The position numbers and the translations under genes were made by a program. The notes beneath the pieces were generated by a model. That model did not search any database. It was not told the origin of the DNA and saw nothing but the letters and a program-made list of their open reading frames with translations. From Cordilura impudica (lineage: Eukaryota > Arthropoda > Insecta > Diptera > Scathophagidae), in assembly GCA_963682025.1 (NCBI GenBank), contig OY821521.1:169444665-169508664 (forward strand): a stretch of 64,000 bases of DNA. Direction: 5' to 3'. Shown here piece by piece: positions 32,946 to 44,749 of the stretch. Position 1 is the first letter of the stretch. The number at the start of each line of letters is the position of its first letter.

Positions 32946-35900
32946 ATGGCTTTAGTAGTAGTAAAAGTAGTTCTTCTTTTTATTTACAATAATTAAGATT
33001 ACAAGTAAATTAATTTTATAATATTTAAGTTTATGTATTAAATAATATTGCAAAAAAAAAGAAAATTATATATTTACGACAAATTTTTTTTATAAAAACG
33101 TCTGCCGATTAACCAAAAAGTTAATAGTATTAACAAAGTGTTTTAATTAAATTCTTGCATCAAAAAGTTTCTATACTATAACGCTGTCTTTAAATATTTG
33201 ACCATTTTTCCCCAATCTGTTGTACTAGCGCCGTTCAAAATTTGTATCATTTCCATATCATTTACAGTGGATCTCCCGAAACTTAATTGGCGAAATTCTC
33301 TTAAAACAGGGCAAACACAAAAGAAATGTTCAAAAGTCTCCATTACATGTAAGTTACATAGTTTGCATAGCTTTTCTGCATCAGATACTCCAAAGGTATT
33401 GTAATTTAATTTAAATATCTAGGCTATTTTAGATTAGCTTGTATTATCCCTTTCGTATGGTCGAAATGTCTATATATCCTTGATATATTTGCTTGGTTTT
33501 GTAAATTTTCATAATAATGGCGTTCACGTAGGTTATTTAACAAGTGAGTATTTTGTGCCATCCACAGATACTTTTCTGGCTGTGTACTGGACCACGAAGT
33601 ATTGAAATTATTGGCAATCGTTTTTAGTTATTTGACCCAAAAAAGTATCTTCGTGGTTTGATGTGGCAACCTGGTTGGTTGGTATTGATACATTACTCGT
33701 GTTATATATTGAATGTGAAGCTCTAAAGTGTACAAATGATTATTGACAGCACGAGTTTCCAGCATAAGAGTGTAATTTGGAGTACATTCTGCTATTCTTA
33801 GAATTCTTTTCATAAATTAACGTTTTAGTCTATCTATTTCGTTGAAATACCCAAAGCCCAATACCTGCGCTGCATATGTTTGTATTGACCTGCATACAGC
33901 TAGAAAGAGGTTCCACTTTTGTCAGAGCTGGATTTGTGGGTTAGAAATAAAGGATGTCCAAGTTGAGGCAATGGCGTTTTTTGCTTAAATATTTCTCTTT
34001 TCTACATGTTTGGTGAACTTCATTTTCGGCGTTAGGACTACTCCAAGATATTTATATTCATTAGTTATTTTAATATCGTTTCCCCTGAATTTCAATTTTT
34101 CTTGATTTTTTAGCCTGCCCGAATTCTAAATACTAATATCTCTGACTTATTAAGGTTCACCCCAAGATTCCATAAATCACAATAGTTTTCCAAGTTACTA
34201 ATCATTTCTTGAAGAGTATGTATATTATCTGATAAGATAACGATATCATCCGCATACATCAATAGGCGAATGTTTATATTTCCAATGTATAAGCCACCAC
34301 TTATAAAATCATGTAGATCATTTATATATAGCGAGAATAAAAGTGGAGACAACAGACATCCTTGCTTTACACCTGCATTTGTTTGAAAATATTCGGATAA
34401 CTCTTCACCGTTCCACACCGCTGATTTAGTATCACAGTAAATAGCTTCGAGAATTTTAACAAATTTATATGATATTCCGATTGAGTACAGTTTGTATATT
34501 AAAGATTTTCTCGCTACTTTATCAAATGCCGCTTTAAAATCTACAAAGAAAGCATACACCGTTTTCTTTTCTGCTAGTTTTAGGTTGACAATTCCTGCAA
34601 GGTTATATATGTTATCTATTGTCGAGTACTTTTTCTAAATCCAGCCTGAAACTCTTTCATTATATTATTTGTATCAACCCATCCGCATTCTGTTGTTTAA
34701 AATTCCCATCATAACTTTTGCAATACAATTCATGAAGAAAATACCCCTATAGTTTGCAGCGATGTTAGGATCTCCCTTTTTGAATATTGGAAATATAACA
34801 GTTTTACAAAAAACTCCATCTACTTGGTAGTTATTAAACATTTTGTTGTATGATTTAACTAGATGGGTTTGGAATTCTATCGTAGCGTTGACTAAAAACT
34901 CATAGGGGATTCCATCATCCCCAAGGGCTTTGTTTAGCTTACAGTTGCTTAGTGCTAGTTTTAATTCCTCCAGTGAAATGTCTGAATCGAGCTTGTTATC
35001 TTTTGTCAACATTGGTGAATATGAAAACTCTTGTCCAGCTTGAGGCGGGTTAGGCAGATACATTAAATATTCAAATATTCTTTGAACTCTGTAGCTGATA
35101 TTCTGGAACCAACTTGGTAATTTTGTCCCCGCACCTCCCTCGCAAATTTCCAACATTGCATGCTATCGCTTATGTAGTTTATTTTATTACATAGATTCTG
35201 AAAATATATTTCCTTACTCTGTTTACAGATGGTTTTATATTTCATCTGTCATCTGTCTTTCTAAGTAATACTTTGTGTAGCTCTGTACATGTTTAAACTT
35301 TCCATAACCAGTAACCTAGCATTGTTGCACTGATAAATTATACCATTTGTTTTTGGGTTAAAATTTTTTGGACTTTGGTATAATTGCTGAAGTTTTGATT
35401 ATGTTTGACAAATCTCTTATGGAAAAGTCATTGGCGCCACTGTTTAGAGATTGAAGTTTTTGATTAAGATTGCATAATATCTAAGCTTTTCTTTTTCGTG
35501 CCATCGTATTTTGGGAATTAAATTTATATTTTTATTAGAGTTGCAGGAGCAATTTATGTTCAAAATTAATTTTATTGTGTGATAATTTTGTCTGGCTTTA
35601 GGTCATGTATGTATTTAAAAATAAACAAAAACTCACTAAAATTAAATTTTTGATCTGGTTTTTAAATAAATATTTCTCTTTATTACTTCCAATATTAATT
35701 TTATTGGCAGAATATCCGACCGTATTTTATCATCAACACAAATTTGTTTATGTATTGTAGATTTTCAAAGTGTACCGCGCAAATATCATTTACAAATTGG
35801 CCTACAGAGCTTACATATGTTAGAGCACCTGAGTCATCTCCCTCGGTCTGACCATTCAGTACAAATAAATTCTCGTCTTCACAAAATTTCATGAAATTTC
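32946..35900 (-). mobile_element. LINE-3: non-LTR retrotransposon inserted in repeat F
   Basis: Minus-strand element with an endonuclease relic, RT and C-terminal zinc knuckle, about 2.9 kb, 5'-truncated. It separates the two halves of repeat F. The 3' untranslated part is 32946-33175. Confidence 0.8.
33176..35892 (-). pseudogene. LINE-3 polyprotein: endonuclease relic, RT, zinc knuckle (broken)
   Basis: Order on the minus strand: a C-terminal APE-type endonuclease piece at 35892-35701 (FCEDENLFVLNGQTEGDDSG, TYVSSVGQFVNDIC); RT fingers at 35156-34674 with ISLEELKLALSNCKLNKALG, DDGIPYEFL, FPIFKKGDPNIAANYRGI; RT palm at 34559-34110 with FFVDFKAAFDK, VKQGCLLSPLLFSLYINDL and LLMYADDIVIL (catalytic DD intact); a connection region about 33810-33630 with AECTPNYTLMLET; and a C-terminal CKLC..H..CVCP zinc knuckle at about 33350, ending with TAG at 33176-33178. 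Frames change at least at 34670, 34100 and between 33630 and 33400. The family is unclear (the I/jockey/R1 assemblage is plausible). Not functional. Confidence 0.85.
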
Positions 35901-35904
35901 ATGC

Positions 35905-36125
35905 GTGACTGTGCGTGACTATGTCAAAGTTAATATTTTTTTTCACAGCAAGTGTATGGACTAAGCTTCATATCGATCGGATCGATCCGTGACAGTACGA
36001 GATTATGCGTGACTGTGCGTGACTACTCCAAAATTAATCTGTAATCACAACAAGACTATGGGCCAAGTTTCAGATCAATTTAATAAGGGGGAATGGGGCT
36101 GCACCACGACAGACAGACAGAGCGT
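35905..36125 (+). repeat. Tandem repeat F, right part
   Basis: GCGTGACTGTGCGTGACTAT units, ending with a CACGACAGACAGACAGAGCG motif. Confidence 0.7.
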
Positions 36126-36129
36126 ATGA

Positions 36130-36530
36130 GTTAAAATAAAGAGTTTAAAAAGAGACATCTATGTATGTATGTCTTATAGGAAACAACTGCAGGGGCTCAG
36201 CTAATATAAAAATTATTTATTATTATATATTATATCAACTGGTTGTTTTAGTTGGGGTTGTTAAATTAGCTAAAATAATTTGTATAAGCTTAAAAGCGTT
36301 ATACATGTGGTGTTGTTGAATTATATGTTATACGTTTATATTGTGAAATTTGTAACGCTATTATAGCAGACGTTGTTGCATTAGCTGAAATAATTCTATA
36401 TCATAATATTTGCATACTTCACACACTTTTTGTCTTACTTCTTACTTCTTACATCTTACGCTACTTTTGTTATTGTATTGTGAAATAGATTTTTAGCCCC
36501 CTAAGCGCATAGATGTTTACACACGTTGAA
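36130..36530. mobile_element. FB-E-like arm
   Basis: Contains ACGCTACTTTTGTTATTGTATTGTGAAATAG-type sequence and CGCATAGATGTTTACACA, matching the internal arm of FB-E copy 1. No complete terminus on the right. Confidence 0.5.
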
Positions 36531-37206
36531 AAATTTTCTTATAAAACAAACCTAAAGGTCCATAAAAAATATGTGTGCACTTAAACACACTTAATATACC
36601 CCTCGTTTGATTGAATAAAACAAATAAAACCACTTATACGTCATGTAAATTTTATGCTGGTTACGAAATGAGAACAGTAAAACGAAATTTAGTAGCGACT
36701 TCCTCGTTAAATCATGTGAAAAATTAAAAAAAAAAAAATCAAATATAACATGAAATTAGGTTGGGTCTAGACCGACAGAAGAGTTAACTAAGAGTACGTT
36801 TTTAAAATTTAAAATTTATTTATATAAAGAAAATGAAACTCCACATTATTTAAATAAAATATATACGTTGATGATATTTATTTTCTATATATTATTGACA
36901 AATTTTATTAAAATGTTCTTGCTTGCTTCATAAAAATAAAAAGAAAAAAGTTTCGTTTTACAACTTTAAACTGTCAGATGATAAAAAAATTTGTTTAAAT
37001 GACTTAATTTACCTAAATTTTTTATTTACGAAAAATAACAAAAAAATTATAAGCACACCTACAAAGGGTGCATATAAGATTGTTATTTTTTATAAGAAGC
37101 GGAGATGAAATAGCGATGACCAACCGTTTTTCTCTGCTTGATTTAAAAGTAAGTACACAGGTATCGTGGATAACGTGATATTATATATGTAAAAAAAAAA
37201 ATAAAA
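36531..37206. other. A/T-rich non-coding DNA
   Basis: No gene recognised; the 61-codon ORF at 36923-37108 is Lys/Asn-rich and without a motif. Confidence 0.5.
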
Positions 37207-37254
37207 TCATGTGAGTCCGATCACAGGGGAGATGTGTAAACATCTGGTAATAAA
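37207..37254. mobile_element. FB-E copy 2, left terminus (split by HINE-A copy 4)
   Basis: TCATGTGAGTCCGATCACAG..TAAACATCTGGTAATAA, then HINE-A begins. The element resumes at 38534 with CAGAAAACTGCGACAAAAAGG, the same order as in FB-E copy 1 at 24088. Confidence 0.85.
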
Positions 37255-38533
37255 AACAAGTAAGAAAATTATAGTCGGTCTAGCCCGACTATACGATACC
37301 CTATACCATGGTTAAGAGACAATATCTCTTCAGTCCAACTAATTGGATATAGCAAATATGCATAAACCAAATTTGAGTGACATTTTTATTAATTTTTTTT
37401 CGCTGCAGATATGAAAAAATTCATATCGGATACTATATTTAAACGGGGACTATGTCGAAAAATGGACCGATCCTGACCATATTTGGTAAAGTCACTTATA
37501 CTTTGAAAAAATATACACAAACCAAATTTGAGAAAAATCTGTGCAATATTTTTGTTTTTTTGATAGATTTAAATGAAGATCGGGAAGCAGCTCTATATGG
37601 GGCCTTTGACTAAGAATTTTGCTGTAGGGAGTATTTTTGAACTACTGATTAATGGATGTAATAAACACATACAAACCCAATTTGACTGAGATCTATATGA
37701 TAATTTGGAACTTATGGCAATTTCTGTCGATTTCATAGGGGTCATTTGTATGAGGGCTAGGTCTGAACATGGACCGATTCTCACCAGTTTCAATAGCGTT
37801 CATCCCATGGCGATGAAAGCTTATATACCAAATTTCATCAAAATATATACAAATTTGCAACCTGTAGTTTGATTACAAGCTTTACATGGACACACAGACG
37901 GACGGACGGACGGAAATTGCTATTTCGACTCAAAAAGTGATTCTGAGTCGATCGGTAAGTCACTTATACTTTGAAAAAATATATACAAACCAAATTTGAA
38001 AGGAATCCGTGCAATATTTTTGTTTTTTGATAGATTTAAGTGAAGATCGGGAAGCAGCTCTATATGGGGCCTATGACTAAGAGTTGTCCAATAGGGATCA
38101 TTTTTGGACTACTGATTAATGGATGTAATATATACATACAGTCCAATTTGACTAAGATTTGTATGATAATTTGGGTCTTATGGCAATATATGTTGATTTT
38201 ATAGGGGTCATTTGTATGGGGGCTAGGTCTGAACATGGACCGATTCTCACCAATTTCAACAGCCTTCATTCCATGGCCGGTAGAAGGTCAAGTACCAAAT
38301 TTCATCAAAATATATTCATATTTGCGACCTGCAGTTTGATTACAAGCTTTACATGGACACACAGACGGACGGACGGACTGACGGACGGACGGACGGACAT
38401 CGTTAAATCGAATCAGATAGTGATTCTGATTCGATCGGTATAATTAAAGATGGGTGTAGGTCAAATATTTTTGGTTGTTACAAACAGCAGCACAAAGTCA
38501 TTATACCCAAACCACATAGTGGTATAGGGTATA
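37255..38533 (-). mobile_element. HINE-A copy 4, chimeric partial dimer
   Basis: The left end and first body run to 37955 (past one GGAC microsatellite, about 37898-37914). The sequence then jumps back to an internal position (TCACTTATACTTTG, first seen at 37491) and runs through the body again with a second GGAC microsatellite (about 38364-38399) to the normal right end. The join occurs at GGTA, present at both parental positions. The two halves differ at many bases, so this is recombination between different family members rather than slippage. Confidence 0.85.
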
Positions 38534-38720
38534 AAAATTCAGAAAACTGCGACAAAAAGGTTATTATATATCATAATTTTTTCACCAAACAATCATGTCA
38601 CACCGATTTGTCTTAACGCTCACATGTTACGCGTAAGATCTTACGCTCACATATTACGCTGTTTTAGTGATTGTATTGTGAATTAGAAATTTACCCCCCT
38701 GCGCGGATGTTTAAACATCA
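38534..38720. mobile_element. FB-E copy 2, right part
   Basis: Continues the element split at 37254 and includes the same 16-bp palindrome GCGTAAGATCTTACGC at 38631-38646. Ends near GATGTTTAAACATC. Confidence 0.8.
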
Positions 38721-38869
38721 AAAATTTTAAATGTTTATTTTCTGTGGCAAATTTTCAGTTTGTATGATTGGTGCAATAATTTTTTTTATGGACATTTCGT
38801 ATATTTTTCTGAAACAAATAAAAATCTTTTCTTATAAAATAAAATTTTTTTAAAAAAATACGTTTTCTT

Positions 38870-39035
38870 GCAAATAGTAGCTTCTTAAAAAAGCCAATTT
38901 TCTTTACAATTTTCTTGTCATAAAAAAAATATTTTCTTAAAAAAAACCATTTCATATAAAACCTTTTCTTAAAAAAGCATATAACTTTTCTTGAAAAAGT
39001 AAATTTTCTTAAGAAAGACCTTTATTTAAAAAGTA
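38870..39035 (+). repeat. 18-mer array, short remnant
   Basis: Degenerate AAAAAAGTAAATTTTCTTAAG-like units. Confidence 0.5.
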
Positions 39036-39099
39036 CAAATTTGAATCTTAAATTCAGACTGACAGATGCATATTGAAAACAATAATTTTAAATGTGGAT

Positions 39100-39442
39100 A
39101 ATTTTGTAGATCTTATGGCAATTTATGCCGATTTCATAGGGTTCATTTGTATGGGGACTAGTTCTGAACAGGGACCGAATTTCACCAATAGCGTTCATCC
39201 TATTGGCGATAAAAGCTTTTATACCAAATTTCATCAATATATGTTTATATTTGCGACCTGTAGTTTCATTACAAGGTTTACATAGACACACAGACGGACG
39301 GACGGATATCGCTAAATCGAATCAGAAAGTGATTCTGAGTCGATCGGTATAATAAAAGATGGGTCTAGGTCAAACATGTTTGGTAGTTACAAATAGCAGC
39401 ACAAAGTCATTATACCCAACCCACATAGTGATATAGGGTATA
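39100..39442 (-). mobile_element. HINE-A copy 5, truncated
   Basis: Only the right half (TTATGGCAATTTATG..TATAGGGTATA) with a two-unit GGAC tract is present; the palindromic end is lost. Confidence 0.75.
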
Positions 39443-39525
39443 AAAATAGTTATGATATAAATAGATCTAATGTGATTAAGATTAAATTTTATTAAATTAT
39501 TTATCTTTGTGTATATTTATTATTA

Positions 39526-39903
39526 CTAGCAGATTCCAGCCCTCGAAATTCGAGTGCAAATTGTAGGATATTTTATTTTTTCATTAAATAAAGATCCTAA
39601 AGGTATGCTAATCAATTATAGCCAATTCACAAATCAACACAAAAAAACAAACTCATTTTTATTACAAACACATTAACAAATTTAATAAACACACACATAG
39701 CATTGTATAATGTTATGTATGTGTTAGTAGCAACTTTAAATGCAATTTACTCAAAATAAAGGAATAAATTTAAAAATCTGTAAATCTGCAAAATGGCTTA
39801 TCAGAAATACCTTTCAAATAATATACGTTTGATCAAAATTGGGGTAAAACAGTAGAACAAAACATCAGTCACAAGAAATCGCCTAGCCTATTAATATTAT
39901 AGA
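39526..39903 (-). mobile_element. Heli-D copy 2, full length
   Basis: On the minus strand TCTATAATATTAATAGG..CTCGAATTTCGAG hairpin..GGAATCTGCTAG, inserted between A and T. 378 bp, non-coding. Confidence 0.85.
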
Positions 39904-40141
39904 TTAATTATTATATATTAATTTAATTACTATTACAAATAAATAAAAAAAAAATGATTTTTCAACATTTGTATAGAAAAAAAGTGATTTTTTCCCCTGA
40001 GGTTAACATATTGCGAGTAAAACAGTATCGATGGTAACAAATTCTAGTTGGGTGTGTTATATACCGTCGGAAGGGTGAATTTGTCTTTATATCTTTTTTT
40101 TTTATTACTATTCCTATTATTATATATTAATTTAATTATTA

Positions 40142-40484
40142 CTAGCAGATTCCAGCCCTCGAAATTCGAGTGCAAATTCTAGGAAATTTTATGTTTGCAT
40201 TAAATAATTCACAAATCAACACAAAGAAACAAACTCATTTTTATTACAAACACATTAACAAATTTAATAAACACACACATAGCATTGTATAATTGCATGT
40301 ACGTGTTAGTTGCAACTTTTAATGCAATTTACTCAAAATAAAAGAAAAAATGTAAAAATCTGTAAATCTGCAAAATGGCTCATCAGAAATACCTTTCAAA
40401 TAATATACGTTTGATCAAAATTGGGATAAAACAGTAGAACAAAACATCAGTCACAAGAAATCGCCTAGCCTATTAATATTATGA
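40142..40484 (-). mobile_element. Heli-D copy 3, in tandem with copy 2
   Basis: Same ends (5' end altered to TCATAATATTAATAGG). Copies 2 and 3 lie head to tail, and the DNA after each is also alike (TTAGGTATGTTACATACCGTCGG at about 40505; a similar phrase at about 40050), so a larger unit has been duplicated. Confidence 0.8.
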
Positions 40485-41134
40485 AAGGTACGAAATTTTT
40501 GTTAGGTATGTTACATACCGTCGGAAAGGCTAATATGTCTAGTTTCTCAGTATAAGTTTAATTTGTAAGGTTTTGGAAACACTTACACACAAATAAGAAA
40601 AAGAGCTCACATTTGTACATAAGCTAACAAATTGAAAAACCGATGTCTTCAGTTACAAAACATTATTTTTTATAGATATTCCCCTCGCATCCCACTAAGC
40701 GACCAAAAAGCTCTTAAAGGAAAAACTTAAGCTTTCTTTTGAACAAAAAAGGGCCCTTAAAAAACGTTTAAAAAGATTTTTGATTTTGCAAAAAAAAAAT
40801 GTGAAAAAATTTTTTTATTTTTAAATTTTTTTTTTTTTTAATTTTTTTTTTCGAAAGATTGAAGAAATAGCTATCTAAACTTTTTGGAACAAATTTTGCT
40901 AAGAACAATAGTTATAAAATTACGTGGATAAGAGAAAATACCTGTTTGGTCAAAATGTCAAATTTTGACCACTCTAACTCAGAAACTTCTTGACCGGTCT
41001 TGTTGAAAAATTGTGCCAAAACTACTATCCAACAGGACTAACTTTTATGCAAGTCTCATCCCGATCGAAAGACATTGGTTTCAAAAGTTGGGTCACTTGA
41101 CATGAAACCAAATTATATCTATGGTAACTCTTTT
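40485..41134. other. Non-coding spacer
   Basis: Poly-A/poly-T runs near 40790-40855; no gene seen. Confidence 0.5.
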
Positions 41135-41810
41135 TTATACCCTGCATAAAGACTTTCTGCTGATGCTTGTAACTACCAAAAATATTTGGCCTACACCCAC
41201 GTTTTATTACACCGATCGACTCAGAGTTACTTTCTGAGTCCATTTGGCGAAATTCGTCAATCCGTAAATATAGTATATAAGCTTCTATCGGCCATACGAT
41301 GAACGCTATTGGTATCGGTGAAAATTGGTTTATGTTCAGATGGAGTCCCCATACAAATGACCCCTATGAAATCAACATAAATTGCCATAATATCCAAATT
41401 ATCATATAACTCTCAGTTAAATTGGGTTTGTGTATGTTTATTACATCCATTTATCAGTAGTCCAAAAATAAACTTCTAGAAGACAATTCTTAGTCATAGC
41501 CCCCATATAAAGCTGCTTCCCGATCTTCACTTAAAGCTATCAAAAACGAAAATATTTCACATGCTTTTCTCAAATTAAGTTTTTATATGTTTTTGCAAAC
41601 AATAAGTCTCTTTCTAAAATATGGTCAGGATCGGTCCATTTTCCGACCTAATCCCCATATAAATATATATGAACTTTCCGAAGGCAAACAAATTAATAGC
41701 AATGTCTCACAAATGGTTTATGCTTATTTTCTATATCTAATTAGTTGGACCTAAGAGATAGGGTCTCTAAACGCTTGGTAGAGGGTATCGAATAGTCGGT
41801 CTTATTTGTT
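41135..41810 (+). mobile_element. HINE-A copy 6, diverged, no microsatellite
   Basis: TATACCCTGC start, CACCGATCGACTCAGAG..TTTCTGAGTC, and GAATAGTCGGTCTTATTTGTT end. The GGAC tract is absent and the terminal palindrome is reduced to one arm. An old member. Confidence 0.75.
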
Positions 41811-42291
41811 TTTATACCCTCCACACCTCAGTGGCAGAGGGTATATATAGGTTTGTCAATCCGTTTGTAACGCATCGAAAAACGAAATTCCGACCCCATA
41901 AACCATATATATTCTTGATCCTTATCATAACTCGAGTCGATATAGCGATTTCCGTCTGTCCGTCTGTCTGTTGAAATCACACTCATTCACAAAAAAAAAA
42001 AGCATTTTGCTGGGTAAGGTTACAATAATACCATTTGCCATAATTCCCAGCAGGTTGGTGTTGAAAATGGGCTAAATCGGGCATCATTGTGCTAAGTTAC
42101 TATCAAAAATATGTAGATACGTCTGAAAAAATCATAAAACCCAGTGTGTTTGTTGTAATATTTCAGTGGTTGAATATAATATTTGTACAACAACATTCAC
42201 AGTTCAAAAAAGCCACAAAAAAAAATGACGCAATCATACCAACAAACACAACTTACATGAGGTATGTTTGTATTTAGTATTGCCACATATT

Positions 42292-43053
42292 TATACCCTA
42301 TACCACTATGTGGTTTGGGTATAATGACTTTGTGCTGCTGTTTGTAACAACCAAAAATATTTGACCTAGACCCATCTTTAATTATACCGATCGAATCAGA
42401 ATCACTTTCTGATTCGATTTAACGATGTCCGTCCGTCCGTCTGTGTGTCCATGTAAAGCTTGTAATCAAACTGCAGGTCGCAAGTATGAATATATTTTGA
42501 TGAAATTTGGTATATAAGCTTTTATCGGGCATGGGATGAACGCTATTGAAATTGGTGAGAATCGGTCCATGTTCAGACCTAGCCCCCATACAAATTACCC
42601 CTATGAAATCGACATAAATTGCCATAAGATCCAAATTGCCATATAGATCTTACTCAAATCGGGTTTGTATGCATTCATTACATCCATTAATGAGTAGTCC
42701 AAAAAGGATCCCTTTGGCCCCATATAGACTGAAAAACTTAAATCTATTAAAAACAAAAATATTGCACTGATTCTACTCAAATTTTGTTTGTATATATTTT
42801 TGCAAAATACAAGAGACTTTACCAAACATGATCAGGATTGGTCCATTTTTGGACCTAGTCCCCATATAGATATAGCATCCGATATGAACTTTTTCATATC
42901 TGCAGCCAAAAAAATTAATAAAAATCCCACTCAAATTTGGTTTTTGCTTATTTTCTATGTCCAGTTAGTTGGGCCTAAGAGATAGGGTTTCTAAACGCAT
43001 GGTATAGGGTATCATATAGTCGGTCTAGACCGACTATAATTTTCTTACTTGTT
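42292..43053 (+). mobile_element. HINE-A copy 8, full length
   Basis: TATACCCTATACCACTATG start and the GGTCTAGACC palindrome plus TAATTTTCTTACTTGTT end; GTCC microsatellite at about 42427-42440. Lies within HINE-B copy 3. Confidence 0.85.
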
Positions 43054-43084
43054 TTTTTTATCGTTATCATGTTGTAATAAAAAA

Positions 43085-43263
43085 ATCGCCAAGAAAAAAT
43101 GAAAATGAAAAATGGAAAATGAAAAATGGAAAACTGAAAATTAAAAATGGAAAATGAAAAATCGAAAATGAAAAATTGAAAACGAAAAATGGAAAATAGA
43201 AAATAGTAAATAAAAAATGAAGAGTGGAAAAGGAAAAATGAAAAATTAAAAATGAAAAATGGA

Positions 43264-43295
<32 letters not shown>

Positions 43296-44450
43296 ATAAA
43301 ATGAAAAATGGAGAATGGAAAATGGAAAATTGAAAATGCAATACGGAAAATGGAAAATGAAAAATGGAAAATATAAAATGAAAAATGGAGAATGGAGAAT
43401 GGAGAATGGAAAATGGAAAATGGAAAATGGAAAACGAAAAATGAAAAATGAAAAATTTAAAATAGAAAATGAAAAATGGAGAGCGGAAAATGGAAAATGG
43501 AAAATGTAAAATGAAAACTGGAAAATAAAATTTGAAAATGAAAAACGAAGACTGAAAATTGAAAAGTGAAGAATGGAAAATGAAAAATGAAAAATAAAAA
43601 ATGAAAAATGGAGAAAGAAACATGGAAAATGAAATATGGAAAATATAAAATGAAAAATGGAGAATGGAGAATGGAAAATGAAAAACGGAAAATGGAAAAT
43701 GGAGAATGGAAAATGGAAAATGAAAAATAAAAATTGAAAATTTAAAAATAAAAAACTAAAAATGTTAAACGAAAAATGAGAAATGAAAAATGAATAATGA
43801 AAATTGGAAATTGAAAACTGAAAATTGAAAATTGAAAATTGAAAATTAAAAATTGAAAATTGAAAATTGAAAATTGAAAATTGAAAATTGAAAATTGAAA
43901 ATTGAAAATTGAAAATTGAAAATTGAAAATTGAAAATTGAAAATTGAAAATTGAAAATTGAAAATTGAAAATTGAAAATTGAAAATTGAAAATTGAAAAT
44001 TGAAAATTGAAAATTGAAAATTGAAAATTGAAAATTGAAAATTGAAAATTGAGAATTGAAAATTGAAAATTGAAAATTGAAAAATGAAAAATGGAAATTG
44101 ATAATTGAAAAATGATAAATGATAAACTAAAAATAAAAAACGAAAAATTAAAAATGAAAAATGGAAAATAGAAAATGGAGAATGAAAAACGAAAAATGGA
44201 AAATGAAAATTGAAAAATTAAAAACGAAAATTAAAAATTAACAATGGAAAATCAAAAATTAAAAATAAAAAATAAAAATTAAAAATGATGAATGGAATTT
44301 GGAAAATGAAATTTGAAAAATGAAAAATGGAAAATGAAAAATTAAAAATGGAAAATGGAAAATCAAAAATGATAATTGAAAAATGAAAAATGAAAAATGA
44401 AAAGAGGAAAATGAAAAATGGAAAATTGAAAATGAAAAAAGAAAATGAAA
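43085..44450 (+). repeat. AAAATG array with a pure (GAAAATT)n core
   Basis: 1.4 kb of purine-rich (G/A on the plus strand) 7-14 bp units such as GGAAAATGAAAAAT. From about 43828 to 44080 it becomes an almost perfect heptamer repeat GAAAATT with roughly 35 copies. ORFs on both strands are repeat products (Met/Lys/Asn- or Phe/Ser/Ile-rich). Confidence 0.95.
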
Positions 44451-44749
44451 ACTTTCTTATAGGGATCCCAAAACTTTCTTATAGGGATCAAACTTTGGGT
44501 GTTATAATGCTGACTGAGATATACAATGAATTTCATTAGGAGTTAGTAAAAGAAAAATAATGCCATTTTTCAAATAGTAACGAATTTGATTTAAAGAAAT
44601 TTAATTGGTATTCGAAATTTAAATTTCAGTACCGACAACAATTTTTAAGTGGTAGCCGTACCCAATATTGGTTGTAATATTGAGTTTAAGATGCAGGTGG
44701 AGGGTATCAAAGATTCGGCCCACTCGAATTTTTTAACTGACTTATTTCG

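Larger units (their letters stand above)
41812..44749 (+). mobile_element. HINE-B copy 3, diverged, containing HINE-A copy 8 and an AAAATG array
   Basis: Starts TTATACCCTCCACACCTCAG..GAGGGTATATATAGG with a GTCCGTCTGTCTG tract; its 3' side is GGTGGAGGGTATCAAAGATTCGG at about 44696 with a mutated CTTATTTCG end. The interior differs from HINE-B1 and is mostly later insertions (42292-43053) and repeat expansion (43085-44450). The inference that both ends belong to one element rests on the matching inverted ends. Confidence 0.65.

Noticed and set aside
43246..43623. 125-codon Phe/Ser/Ile-rich ORF and the opposing 43315-43509 ORF
   Set aside because: Both are translations of the AAAATG array; also 47078-47353 and 48120-48341.
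43828..44080. Telomeric repeat
   Set aside because: The heptamer lies inside a transposon with degenerate flanks on both sides, and higher flies do not use such telomeres.
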